A DNA stretch of 64,000 nt from the NCBI GenBank assembly GCA_036971615.1, contig JAYKKR010000007.1, positions 248,001-312,000 on the forward strand. Direction: 5' to 3'. The position numbers and the translations under genes are program-made. Each line of letters begins with the position of its first letter. The first letter of the stretch is position 1. Positions 45,246-57,242 of the stretch are shown in pieces. This stretch comes from Amyloporia xantha (taxonomy: Eukaryota > Basidiomycota > Agaricomycetes > Polyporales > Adustoporiaceae). Below the pieces are notes generated by a model that saw only the letters and a program-made list of their open reading frames with translations, did not search any database and was not told the DNA's origin.

Positions 45246-46879
45246 AGGTCCATCCGATGTCACGGTCGCGGACTCTGCATACTCATGTACATTCGTTCAA
45301 ATAGCCGCTCGGACTCCTCTATACTAAGATACGGCGTTTACCCTTAATTACAAGGTTCGATGATCCTCCGTGACCGCGTGCCCCTCTGTCGGGAGAAAAT
45401 CCTGATTTCCTGATGCGTATCTGGCCCGTCTAAGCCCCGCTCTATCTCGATTAGCTCTCATGGAAATGACCAACTACCGCGATCGTTCGTCCATGCGATA
45501 CGATCTGTTCGGAATAGGAAGCCGGAGCGCTCTATTCCAGGAAACCGGCTGCCTGATCGACCGTCGGATGCATACTGGACAGGTGTACAAGATGGAGCCG
45601 GCGCGAAGATGAAGGGGAGATAGACCGTCGGTCTCGCGCCGGGATCTTGCCGACCAAGAGGGCCTTCCCAATGATCGGTAGCCTGGCAATTACTCGTGAT
45701 GTCACCCCTGTCGGTCCCGCGCAGGGCGCGAGCAGCGGCGACACGAGGATACCGAGCAACCTAGGCTTCGGACTGCGATCCGAGTGTGAATTTGATGCGT
45801 GTGCACGATGATAACGGTGCTAGGATCTGCGACCGCCGAGACGCGGGGATTGTTCACAGGCTCGACAGCAGAACGTGCGAGGCCGGAAGACATCATGATT
45901 CGACTGCGATTGCGACTGACTCCATCTGAACGAAAATTCAAGAAATTCGTGGACATCGAAGAGTACTCTGCAGCGCATACCTGTTAGTGAGGTACACCCC
46001 CCTTACGTCTGCATAATATTGTATCCTGATGGCAAGAATAGATGGGACTACCCGACATGGGAGATCTGCGGCCGTCATTCGCCCATGTTTGCTCGGTCAA
46101 TCGGTTTGCAACCCAAGGACTCAGTGACAGATACGGACTGCCCTTGTCAATACACGCGAGGCGGAATAGGGCATAAAAATCGGAAGGTCGCAAGAACATT
46201 ACGTCTGGGTATTTACTGCATGTTTGGCTGACAAAATTCTCTTCCATCTAAACCAATAGAGCGAGCTGACAATATCGTCACTTCTAAACGTCACTGCTAC
46301 AGGGAAGATGCATGATGCTCTGGAGTCTCTTAACGTCCCGAGACGTCCGGACGACTGCATTGGGTCACCGTTGATCGTCCCCTTTGAAGTGGAGGCATCC
46401 GCGACCGAGCTGCGCACACATGGGCAGTCGAAACACTTTCCAGACTTACGGGCTGCCCTAACAATACAAAGCTGACGAGATTGCAGACAGCCATTACCCA
46501 GCCAGCCTGTCGCCCACAGTTGATCGTTTCTGTGAACGAAGTCCATTATGATGTGCGTGTCTTGAGTTGCCTCATCCCATCATCGTGCATCCGCGCAGAA
46601 CGCGACAGCAACCGCACGGGAGCCCTAGAATTGGAGCAGGAGAGCAGAGCTCCGCGGATGAGTAACGAATTTCCAAAGGGGGGTATGTTGCGCGGAGAGT
46701 TGCCAAATAAGGAATGGGCGCTAGAAGGTTCCAGTGACCACTAGCACTGCCGGGGTCGTGCTGTCCTGCTGAGCTCATCATGTTATTAGGCCGAGTCTCC
46801 TCAGCAGTCCTTCGCTAACTCACACAGTGACCACCATTTACCACCTTTCTACCCATACCCCCTTTCTCTTCCTTCATTC
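45246..46879. other. Intergenic, no gene recognised
   Basis: Short frames on both strands (for example 45474-45956 and 46199-46546) have no motif or splice chain. The last 150 bases are C/T-rich, as expected for the leader of the RING gene. Confidence 0.4.
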
Positions 46880-49475
46880 ATGGACAATCATCAACACTCA
46901 GCTGGCGGTTTCCTGCACCACTGGTTGGATGCTAACCCACGCCTCGGGCACGCTATCCAAAACCTTGTCCGTGGTTTCACGAATGAGCAGCCCCTCCTCC
47001 GTACGAACCTAGCCTCCCAGAGGACGACCCCGATCTCGCAGACATGCCACCTCTAGAGTCGGTTCCCTCCCATTCGGCGCCCCCTCAGGAGTCTTTGGAT
47101 CGTCAAGTGACCCCGCCAGAGGACCTCGCACGATCTGTAGGAACCCTTTCTTTGAATTCGTCCTCACCAGATCCTGATCCCTCGACACAGGACCAGGATC
47201 AGGCCACATCACAAGGTGCATCCCGGGTGTCGGACGCGCCTCCCTCACGCGAGCAGTCCACTGGCTATGAAACCGAGGACTCCATGCCTTCTCTTCAGAC
47301 GGTGTCGGACACAGATGGCGACTACGACATGCATGATATCGAGAGTCGGGTGGGTCCAGAACAACAGCCTCAATCCTTGTCACCTTCTGCCTCTGCCCAA
47401 CCGCGGAGTTCGCGTCGTGCGCGGGTAGATGACGAGGAGGACGAGGAGGACATGCGTGAGACGAACCGTCAGCGTAGACACTCACCGGTTCTTGACGCTA
47501 CCGAGAGTTCCGGCACAGCTCCTCAAGAGAGTGAACAGGCACATGTTCCTCATGCGAACGCCACTCAGCCAGGCGCCACCCTAACCTTCCGCCACCGCCC
47601 TACAGCCGAGTGGTCTACACTTTCGACTTCTTCCCTCCGCCTCCGGAACACGTACATCCTCATCAGCCCCAGACAGATGCTCCCGCAGGCGATGCTCAAG
47701 CGCACGCACAAGAGCACCACCACCACCACCACCACCACCACCATCACCATCACGCGCCCATGTTCACTTTCACTTTCCAGATGCCAACAACAGCCGACGG
47801 CGCTCCCGAAGCTGGAAACGCCAACGGCTTTGCCCCAGGCATCCCTCCAATGATGGGTCCCGACTTTGCACAGCAATTCTTCGGTATGGGTCCAGGTGCT
47901 GCACCCGGATTCTTCCCTTTCTTTGCTTTTGGTGCGCCGCAAGAGGAACAAGACGACCCGGAGCGTGCGGAGAGGCTCATTCGTGGCTTGGAGGAGGTTC
48001 CACCTGGCTTCGTGCAGCGGATGGAGAAAGTTGCTGGCGAAGGGGAGGCGTGCTGCTCCATCTGCTGGGAGAAGCTCAGCTCTGAAGGGGGAGGGTTCGG
48101 CTCGGAGGAGCAGCCGCAGTCGGATGCATCGCAGGGCGGTCGAACGGCAGACTCGGAAGAGGTCATGGATCTTGACAATTCCTCATCGTCCGCACCCTCA
48201 TCTAATGGTGGCGTATCTTCGGAAGAGCCCTCGTCCAAGCCAAAGATTGACCTTCCGAGAATTGTTGCACTTCCTTGTTCGCACGTCTTCCACTCGTCCT
48301 GCCTCTTGCCGTGGTTCACTAAGCCGCACCGTACGACATGTCCCTCGTGCCGTTTCGACATCGACCCAGAGTCATTGACGTATATGCCGCCACGACAGCG
48401 CAGGCCGCAACAAACTCCCCAAGGCCGAGGTCCGGCGCCGGCGCCGGCTGGTGCGCAACCCCCTCAACCCCCAGTAGATGCCACGTCTATCCCTGCGCAA
48501 GCCGCACCACCAATGCAGCCTGGACCGGACGGTCAAGGCCGACATCCACCAAGGCCCGCTGCTATTCCTATGATACCCTTTGAGCTTGGGTTTATCATCC
48601 CTCTCATGGGTGCACCACCGATGGGTGTGCACCCGGCCGGTCCCGGCGCTGGTGCTGCGCCTGGACATTCTCCTGCGGACGCACAGGCTGCGCAGAACTT
48701 CCTAGAAAGTCTCCTTGGCGGTAGGCAGCCCCCAGCAGCGCAGGCCCAGGCGAATGCCCCCGCTTCTGACATTCCTCCCGCTCCCGCTGCGCAAGATGTG
48801 CCCATTGGCTCACCTGCAGAGCCTCGGCCGGACGAATCTACGATGCGGAACTTTTTCGAGAACATCTTCCATCCTCGCCCACTATCGCCCCCACAGCCCC
48901 AGAGAGATCCAAACCCCGACGAACCGGCAATGCGGGACCTGTTCGACAACTTCTTCAGTCCCCATGGAGCACCATTACCCCAGCCTCGAATGGGTCCCAA
49001 CGCCGCTGGTATTCCACCGGTCGGCCATGGCGCCCCTCAACGTCCACCCAATGCGACCGGTGCTCGTGCTCAGGCACGCCCTCGACCGCCAGAAAAGCGA
49101 CTATGGACACTCCCGGCTCCGCCGGGGCCTACTCTGCGTCAGCGTGTTGAGCGCCAGGAGCGCGAGCGAGGCTTGCGCTGCTCGGACATCAGCTGTGGAC
49201 TCGGCCCGTCGGACGAGGATCCATCGCCCGCGATCGATCCTTCTGTCATGCGCCAAGTCTCCATCCGCCCCTTGGACGGCTCTGGCGAGAATGTGTGCGA
49301 GCACATGTTCCATCCATCGTGTCTTGTTAGCGCCGAGCGCGTTGCAGGATGGGGCGGGGAGGACAAGAAGGAGGAGAAGGAGGGCGAGGAGGTGGAAGTA
49401 TCGTGCCCTGTCTGTCGGGCTGTGGGTGTCATCTCGCGGACTGACTGGGACGAGGGTGCTTGTGCGCTCGCATAA
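46880..49475 (+). CDS. Large RING-finger protein, frame broken twice
   Basis: Probable E3 ubiquitin ligase, apparently intronless, about 865 residues if two missing bases are allowed for. It starts MDNHQHSAGGFLHHWLDANP. The frame must shift near 46991 to reach PSLPEDDPDLADMPP, and near 47580 to reach PPPPYSRVVYTFDFF; both points are C runs. The middle has a 13-His tract and Pro/Ala-rich disorder. The RING is split: CCSICWEKL (48051), an acidic Ser-rich insert of about 65 residues, then LPCSHVFHSSCLLPWF and CPSCRFD. A second RING-like set sits at the C-terminus (CSDISC, CEHMFHPSCL, CPVCR). No transmembrane segment. The N-terminal frame assignments come from composition and peptide continuity, not a known domain. 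Confidence 0.8.
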
Positions 49476-51326
49476 GTTTCTTAATTTTACTACGTTAGTA
49501 AACGTTGACTCTGCTTTACTTATGTTCGCTGATGGTATCTATGCGCAGTGTTCGATATCATGCAGGATGAGCCATTGTATTTTCTCCCTCAATGATTTTT
49601 TATTGCAATGTATGATAGGACCTCTTATGCATTAGTCTACAGTATCATAATAACCAAGCAATAGAGTCGTTTTGTTGTGAAGATAGTTTTGTCCGAGTTA
49701 TATATCGTGGCGCCGTGGCAGATTGTCGGATGGAATCGAGGGGTAGTCACAATCGCGATCTGTCACAATCACATGATCGCGTGCAACCATTGGAGACGCG
49801 CTGGCTCCTTATGTTGATGTTCAATTCTTCTCATGGCACCGCCTTCAACTGCGACCGTTGTTCTGATTTTTTTTGCTTCATGGTCTCGTCTCGTCGAGAA
49901 CACTTACACCTTCTTGTGCCTTAATAAGACGTAAACCTCGTCTTTCGTTATGCACCAGACAGCAGGTTTGGGGCGGTCGGGCATAGAGCACTGGAGGCTA
50001 GAGCATACAAGAGCTTGCAAGCATCGAAGATTGACGAGTCGGCCATCGGATATTCAATTATACTTCTACAGTCTGTGGTATGGACTTGCGCGTATTGTTG
50101 ACGTTTTGGTGATGACTTCTTCGCGGAAATGAATGGTTCGAGATACCCAAAAAGGTATCGTGGTTTTCTTGGATTGGGTATCGTGATATGTGCTTCGAAT
50201 GGGGTCCATTGCTTATTTCCATCTGTCTTCTTCAGATAATCAGGATAACATGTGCAAGCGGTGAGTTCCCTTCAGAGCATACAAGGACCTGTAGAAGACG
50301 CGTTCATTCAACACCCCTCCGTCTTGCGCACAACGGACCATGTCAGGTTCAATGAAACTGGCGTCGCTAAAGAGTTTCGGCGGACGTGCTTGAATTCGCC
50401 ATTTCGTCTTCCTGATCGTGCTTTCTATTTTCAGTCGGTGTGAAGTTCTTATCCTGTATCTCTTTCGGTCGGTGTGAACACCATTGCGACGGCCTCGAGG
50501 TCCCTAATTTGCCCGGATTGCTGTGTGCAGACTTCCTTCGACATTGTCTTTGCTGACGCGGGCCTTGTTACGCGTCGCGTTGATAAGCTCTGTTGCCAGG
50601 ATTACTATATTCCTCCGTTCGCCCATCGTCCGCAAGTTTGTCTCCTTCCTTCACTCTTCACTGGCCAGGATAGAACTCAATGTGATAGTTATCTTCGTGA
50701 GTGCCTCGCGGCCTGTCTCGTCACTCACTTTCATCAGAGTGAACGTCTGGATTCTGGAACGATGTCGGGGCTAGAGTCAGGCCTTAAAAGTCTCATGCGT
50801 TTTCTAGTGGTATCGTCCTCGATCGCTCGCTTACAACATCCCGAGCTGCTGCCGGCTCGAACTAGTTCGCCAAGCCAATTATCTTCACACACTCAAAGTC
50901 TGAATGTCAGGACCGACTTCTTGTGTAGATGCATGGTCATACATGCTGACTAGCCATGCGATTGGCTGACAGCAAATGCTAAAGTACAGGAGCGTCCGTG
51001 CTATGATGAGCATATCTCGGACCCGATGTCGTCGGCCGGAGACATGTGGTACATGCGAAGTCTGATGAAAGGGGGATGCTGACGTGGGTGGCAATCTGGA
51101 GAATGGGGTCAAAAGGCCAGAGTTGGGATATCATAGGGGACAACGAGGTAATTCGGGTGGTGTGCGGACGCAGGAGAAAGAGTGGTGCAGTCCATGGGTA
51201 TTAGGATCCAGTCCAGTCCTGGTAACACGTATAGGTCAGCTGGTCGTCTCTCTCGTATGCATGGCGTCTGCACTGACCGTGACAGGTGGCGCAAATATGA
51301 TATACATGCAAAAGTCGTCAACGACG
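49476..51326. other. 1.85-kb intergenic region
   Basis: No gene recognised. A 159-codon plus-strand frame at 50474-50953 has no family motif and contains no intron signals that would extend it; I do not call it a gene. Confidence 0.4.
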
Positions 51327-52410
51327 TCACCGCGTGCCCTTCGGAAGCCCGAGCTCCAGCACCCAATACCGATCCGGCTTGTCGTCGCTTTCCACAGGCC
51401 GCCTTAACCCCATGAAGATTGTCTGACCTTCCAGAAGATCAACACGCCGCATCCCCTGGCTCAGCTCGTAGCCACGCAGACCAGGTGACGCACTACACCG
51501 CTTCTGGAAAGCTGCCTCACATCGAGCGAGGCGGTCTGCAGGGATGTAGTGGTCCTTCTCTGTGGGCGACATTACAAAGTGGAATGTCTCGTATATCGCA
51601 TGGAAAATGTCAAAGCATCGTATGCCACCGGGGCCCGAGCGCGAGACGTGGATATCCCAATGCGGGAGCTGTGAGCAGCGGATACTCATTTCCGTTAGGG
51701 GAACCTCTGACGCAGGCTTCTCCAGATCCGAGGTCTTCAAGATGACTGGCGGCATGCTCGAGTGGTTCCGGATGAGGTGAGGAGGCTGCGCGACATCGAA
51801 GTAAATCAACTTCTTCGACCGCGCGCGATCGTATGGCAGCAATTGCCAGTGAAGAGTGACCGGCTGTGGCGGAGGCGCTATTATACACGTGGACAGTAAG
51901 CCATATTCTGCAGTCTGTCACAGTAGATGATTGCAGTCACTGCGAACGTACCAGGCTTCAGAATACCTTTCCGATTTGGTTTTACAGGTGCAGGAGATGA
52001 GGATCTCTCTGTCGTGCTGGATGATCCGGGTTGTGGTGTTGAAGACCTACTGCAACTCGACTTGGCCTCCAATTTAGGCGTGGAGGACCTACTTATGGCC
52101 TTCCAGCCGTCCGGTTGGGACGAAGAGGAACTGCGTCGTGGGCTCAATGGAGAGGTAGGTTGCGGTGTCGAGGGCCTACGGCGCGGCTTCAAGCTATCAG
52201 GCTGGGGAGTGGATGGCCTCAACCTGGAGGCAAAGGGGGAACGTGGCGTAGACGGGCCCTCGCTATCCGAAGACCAATCTTTCCCAATCGCTGATGTTTC
52301 TGCGGTAGAGATGTAATATACATCCCCCTCCCCACCTCCGGCAGCTCTATCCTGCCGATCTTTGGCGTCGAAGGTGTGGAATCAAGGCCCTTCAGCAGCT
52401 TCTTAAACAT
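51327..52410 (-). CDS. DUF6699 protein, 2 exons, apparent frameshift
   Basis: Member of a basidiomycete-expanded family of unknown function. Exon 1 (52410-51952) and exon 2 (51907-51327) are joined by a 44-nt GTACGT...CAG intron; about 346 residues. It starts MFKKLLKGLDSTPSTP. The frame must gain one base in the G runs near 52324-52333 to reach GEGDVYYISTAETSAIGKDW. A basic Ser/Thr/Pro region with repeated STPQP-like units follows. The C-terminal domain has APPPQPVTLHWQLLPYD, IYFDVAQPPHLI, LPHWDIHVSRSGPGGI and CFDIFHAIYETF, the pattern of DUF6699. The end is YWVLELGLPKG. No enzymatic motif is visible. Confidence 0.75.
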
Positions 52411-52662
52411 AACGAGAGGGGTAGGTGAGTGCAACCTATTAATGTGCGTGCAGGAGAGGGGGATATGAGGATAGAGAGTGGGACACCGATCGGGCTATGA
52501 GGTGAACAGGTGGTGAGTGTCCCAGCCAGATATCAACTGCAGGAAGGGATATCCTTACGTTGTCGTGGCAGGGTCGTGGCAGTGATATGTGCCTTGGTCG
52601 TTCCTCACAGAGGGTCGGTGCCCCGCAGTCGAGCTCCCGAGAGCAGATATAGACCGAGAGGC

Positions 52663-52694
52663 CCTCACTCTAGCGCTTGGCTAGCAGAGTGAGG
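52663..52694. repeat. Short inverted repeat
   Basis: Arms CCTCACTCT (52663-52671) and AGAGTGAGG (52686-52694) are exact complements. Inner bases CTAGC and GCTAG also pair, separated by a two-base bulge. Confidence 0.7.
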
Positions 52695-53347
52695 TGGACT
52701 GAGGCAAGGACGATTGCGGGGGAGTCCCACCTCTCCTCGCCTCCGACACGAGGCAGCCATGACGGCCTAAAATCACGCTAGATCGGGCTGCCGATCTCTC
52801 TCAAGGACGTCTCACGTGAGACCTTCAGTGGCCTCGGTTGTTTGCATCTGTTGGCCGCTGTAGGTCCGCTGACCCTGGACTGAGTTGCCACCGTGCCAGT
52901 CGACGTTGTCCTCGTCGCTATTCATGCAATGGCGAAGATACGATGGTCAATGGAATTCATACCGTGAACAACTTGCTACCTCCATGCTCTTTGTATCGCG
53001 TCCTATCCTCAAGGTAAGACACGAGGCGGCCACCCCTCAGTAATACCGAACCCCATCACACAGCACACCAGCGCAGAGCAGGCACATCAGCTTTCGTCCC
53101 GGTACGGACCTTCAAGCTTCATATACGAGAACCCGCTCGCCGTTCACCACGGAAGGAAGTTGTGGAGCAATATAAGCCCCTACTTATCGCGTCGTGCCGA
53201 AGCGTGATTCCTCTGATGCTCTAGTGGGCGCTGCTCCCGACACCTGCCTCTTGAAGAGAATCCTCTCGATGTGCCACAGTCCGACATATGCATCTGTCAC
53301 GACGAAGACCCGAGCGCGCTGTTGGTGGGAGAAATATAGCCTCGCCT

Positions 53348-53403
53348 AGGTACGAGTATCTCGAATAGGCAGGTCCATTGGTTCTCGTACCTGCCTATTC
53401 GAG
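53348..53403. repeat. Two overlapping perfect inverted repeats
   Basis: Hairpin 1 has 15-nt arms, 53360-53374 and 53389-53403 (CTCGAATAGGCAGGT and its complement), around a 14-nt loop. Hairpin 2 has 9-nt arms, 53348-53356 and 53384-53392 (AGGTACGAG and its complement). They share bases 53389-53392, so they cannot both form. Confidence 0.9.
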
Positions 53404-53570
53404 TGCGCGCCTTGAGGCAGCTGTCGATGAATCCTAGGAACTAGTAATCATGGCCGATGCCACTTATGATAGCGGGGAGATGGCTGTAGATAAAATGGAC
53501 CGAAAGACGGACTGAAGTATCTCTTCAACCAGTGTGCACAACAAAAATACCCAGGTCCGCTCAGTCAAGC

Positions 53571-54102
53571 ATGAAAACGCGTCGGTCGCTTCCCCGACGA
53601 ATGTCGGAGGCAGAGGCGCGCGCCAATTATCGCAAGGAGGTCCTCTGCTTACCTGGTCCAATCGACAAATGGATATCAGAGAGCGTAACCGACAACACAG
53701 GCGCAGACACTCAATGCCCACTCGCGCCGGACGAAGTTCGCTGTACGGTTCAGATGCGGCGCGTCGAGGTAAGTCATTTGATTGCTCTCGATGGTAGGAC
53801 TAAGCATGACTGTGCAGCAGGCGTCAGACCAGGATGGAGATTTCGGCGATGGCGACATGTTCGTGCTCTACTTGATCATTGCGGGCCCGTCACGGTCGTT
53901 GGGACCACACGCGCTCGAGCCCCGCGATCGTATCATATTGGAGAAGTACCAAGGATGGAACGACAGTCTTGACGCGCCCGACTGGTCCAAATGGCCCCCC
54001 GGGCACACTGTTGTCTTTCGACAGCCTCGAGCCAGACTCACCAAAATAATCCGCGCAGTGTTGTGGGAAGATGCGATAGCGGTGGGTTATCCGCTACATT
54101 GA
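53571..54102 (+). CDS. Small unrecognised protein, 2 exons
   Basis: Exon 1 (53571-53768) ends with a good donor (GAG|GTAAGT). Exon 2 starts at 53818 or 53821 after CAG and ends at 54102, giving about 160 residues in one frame. N-terminal part: MKTRRSLPRRMSEAEARANY, basic. C-terminal part: GDGDMFVLYLIIAGP, then LEPRDRIILEKYQGWNDSL and DWSKWPPGHTVVF. I recognise no domain. The clean intron and the ATG support a gene; transcription is unproven. Confidence 0.45.
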
Positions 54103-55416
54103 CAGTATCAGGCGAGACGCTGATTGGGGCGGCCCGTGTGTTCAGCCCCTGGCTGAGACACTGAACTCAGTTCATATCTGAGCGATCCTGAATTTCAGAA
54201 TGTTCGGGCTGTTCGCTGGCGACACGCCGAACAATGGAGATGCCGCCACAGGGTTCAATTGGGGGCGTTCTGCTAACAATGCTGAATCATGACATGTGTA
54301 AAGTACTTTAATTGGGAAGAACAGACCGTTGGTCTTTTTGGCTAGATGAAGACCAGCATGACAAGCAAATCCTAGCTTGAAACCACACAGAGTGCTCAGG
54401 TCCCCGGCAAACTGTATGTCAGAGAACTGGAAAGGCCATTGCAAGTCGCTTTTTGGATGAGCTCATTCCTGGAGCCAGGCGCCTCTGCCAAATGTGCCCG
54501 AGAGGTCATCAAGCTTTAAGGTACTGAACTTTAAGCGACGGGTTATGCCTGCTGTACTGTTCCCCGTCGCCCGCTTCAGTTGTGCAGATCCCTCCCGACT
54601 AGAACGTGTCTGAGCCAAAGTATACAATAATGCAGCAGAGAAGCCCTGAGAAGATGTGATGTGATTGCGCTCTCCTGCCCATTGGTATCCTCTGCTTGAT
54701 GAGATTTGAGACACATGGGCCTGGAACACCGGAATCAACAGGGCTGGGAAACATTCCTGTGGAGATGACATCCCCACAGTGATGAGACACAACTCTAAGT
54801 GCTTCCTAACCACACCAGCGGTATCAATAAGGAAGCTCCCAGTGTTTGTGTTGGTCACACCAGTTAGAATTGATAACAGTCCAAAATCAGCGACGTACCT
54901 GCTCCGTTCACAAGTTCAGACATTCTCACGTCCGCTGCTCTCTCGCGGTTAGGTACCAGCTCACATGAACTCCACACTAGTCTGAGAACTCGTGACTGCC
55001 CGTAACTCGATGATGCGGGATAGTTGCATTACGGGGATCGGTGTTCTTAGGAATTGAGAGCACAAGACACGTTCTACAGTGGTGCTTCATATCGCTTTCT
55101 GCGGTAAACACGAGCCAGCAAGAAACACAGTCAAGACCAGCAGACTCCCCAGACCGCAGTCAACCTGCGATACAGACGAGAAGCAGACATTATGTCAGAG
55201 ACTGATATCCCCAGCAGATAGGCATCAAAGAGCGAAACTAGCTTGGTATAAACAGATAGTATACAGACAGTGCAAAGAGCTGCAACTGGAGACCGAGGAC
55301 TCGAAAAAGTACTGATGTCACGTGACAATGAAGCAGCTTCGACCCGCTGGAAACTTTTGCGGTGGCTGCAGGCCTAACGACTTGTACGGTACCTTCGAGG
55401 TACTCACCCTCCTGAG
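54103..55416. other. 1.3-kb intergenic region upstream of NOP56
   Basis: Two minus-strand open frames (54172-54444 and 54463-54858) have no known motif and no convincing splice chain. The segment next to 55417 must contain the NOP56 promoter. Confidence 0.4.
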
Positions 55417-57242
55417 ATGGCTACTCACGCTCTATTCGAAAATGCATCTGGCTATGCAATCTTCGAGGTCAAGCTGCAGGAGAGCGTCGGCTCGATGACC
55501 AAAGCCGTACAGGACTCCATCGACGACCTCGCAAAATTCGGGAAAATGGTCACACTCATCAGCTTTTCGCCCTTCAAGAGCGCCGCGCATGCTCTGGAGA
55601 ATGCGAATGATGTCTCGGAAGGTTTGTTCAACTATTCTTTTTAGAAGTTGTGCTGAACCCCAACAGGCATCCTGAACGACTACCTCAAGTCGTTGCTGGA
55701 ACTTAATCTCTCGAAGCCCTCAAAAAAGTCAACCGTCAAGCTTGCCGTATGGGATCCTGTGTTGGCCTCATCAATCAAATCCACCCTGAACATAGATTGC
55801 GACACTTCGGATGTCTCCAAAGACATCATTCGCGGTATTCGACAACACGCGCCCAAGCTGCTGAAGGGACTTCAGGCGGGCGACCTCACGAAAGCGCAAC
55901 TGGGTCTTGGTCACTCGTACTCTCGTGCCAAGCTCAAGTTCAACGTCAACCGGATAGACAACATGATCATTCAGGCCATCGCCTTGCTCGACCAGCTTGA
56001 CAAGGACGTCAACCTGTTCTCCATGCGAATACGGGAGTGGTATGGCTATCACTTCCCCGAACTCGTGAAAATCGTCCCCGACAATTACCAATATGCGCAG
56101 GTCGCGCAGTTCCTGGGTGCGAAGGAGACGTTGACGGAGGAGAGATTGCCGGACCTCGCTGCGATTCTGGATGATGACATGACGCGGGCACAGAATGTGC
56201 TTGATGCGGCGAAGGGCTCGATGGGGTCCATACTGTCGGAAATCGACATGCTGAACATCAACGCCTTCGCCACACGGGTCGTATCCATTGCCGAGTATCG
56301 CAAGTCGCTCATGTCATATCTGGCAGAGAAGATGAACGTCGTCGCACCGAGCTTGACAGCATTGCTAGGGGAGCGGATAGGTGCCAGGCTAATCAGCCAC
56401 GCCGGCAGCTTAACAAACCTGAGCAAATATCCTGCGAGTACGGTGCAAATCCTGGGAGCGGAGAAAGCACTGTTCCGAGCCCTGAAGACGAAGGGGAATA
56501 CACCGAAGGTAACTTCCGAACTGTCTCAGTTTGCGGAGTGCTGAATCCTCGTATTTTCCGCAGTATGGTCTAATCTATCATTCGACGTTCATTGGCCGCG
56601 CCGGTCCTAAGTTCAAGGGTCGTATCTCACGATTCCTTGCGAACAAATGCTCAATAGCGTCAAGGATAGACTGCTATTCGGGTAAGTGTCCCTGGATGAT
56701 ATTGCATCCGCGATGCAGTGATTAATCATCATGCCACTGAATACACAGACAAACCGTCCCCGCTGTTTGGCGAGGCACTTCGGCAACAGGTCGAAGAGCG
56801 CCTCAATTTCTTTGAGACAGGCGCGCCTCCGGCCAAGAACGCGGATGCTATTCGGAAGGTTCTCGACCAGCTAGATCTCGAGGACGACGATGAAGACGAG
56901 GACATGGATGCTGAGCCGGCGTTGCCTCTCATCGAGCTGACACCAAAGAAGGACAAGAAGAACAAGAAACGGAAGAGTGATGAAGATATGGATGTTGACG
57001 AGGAGGAAGGAACGCCTGTCAAGAAGCGCAAGCTGTCCAAAGAGGAGAAGAAGGCGCTGAAAAAGGAGAAGAAAGAGAAGGGGAAGAAGGACAAGTCGGC
57101 GGCCGCGGTATGTCTGACGATTTTATCATTAGTAGCAACTTCTGACCACACAGTGCGATGATAGGATGAAGAGTCACCGAAGAAGGAGAAAAAGGAGAAA
57201 AAAGAGAAGAAGGAAAAGAAGGAGAAAAAGAACAAGGACTAA
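55417..57242 (+). CDS. NOP56: NOP56, box C/D snoRNP core protein
   Basis: Nucleolar core protein of box C/D snoRNPs, which guide 2'-O-methylation of rRNA. Exons 55417-55621, 55667-56508, 56564-56681, 56749-57107 and 57165-57242 give 533 residues. Its N-terminal domain starts [18 protein letters not shown]. The coiled-coil and Nop domain show [87 protein letters not shown] and [10 protein letters not shown]. After exon 4 the tail is acidic, then strongly Lys/Glu-rich; all of exon 5 is KEKK-type repeat, as in yeast Nop56. Introns are short GT-AG. It converges on the antiporter gene. Confidence 0.96.

Larger units (their letters stand above)
52411..53570. other. Intergenic with two inverted repeats
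   Basis: No gene recognised over 1.16 kb. It contains the hairpins at 52663-52694 and 53348-53403, described separately. Confidence 0.5.

Noticed and set aside
47523..47605. 61-nt GT-AG intron to repair the second frame break of the RING gene
   Set aside because: The donor and acceptor fit poorly and the resulting phase is wrong, so a missing base explains it better.
47565..49432. Minus-strand open frames antisense to the RING gene
   Set aside because: They mirror a GC-rich, stop-poor coding strand and have no motif.
50474..50953. 159-codon plus-strand frame as a Cys-rich protein
   Set aside because: Irregular cysteines, no signal peptide or family pattern, no intron support.
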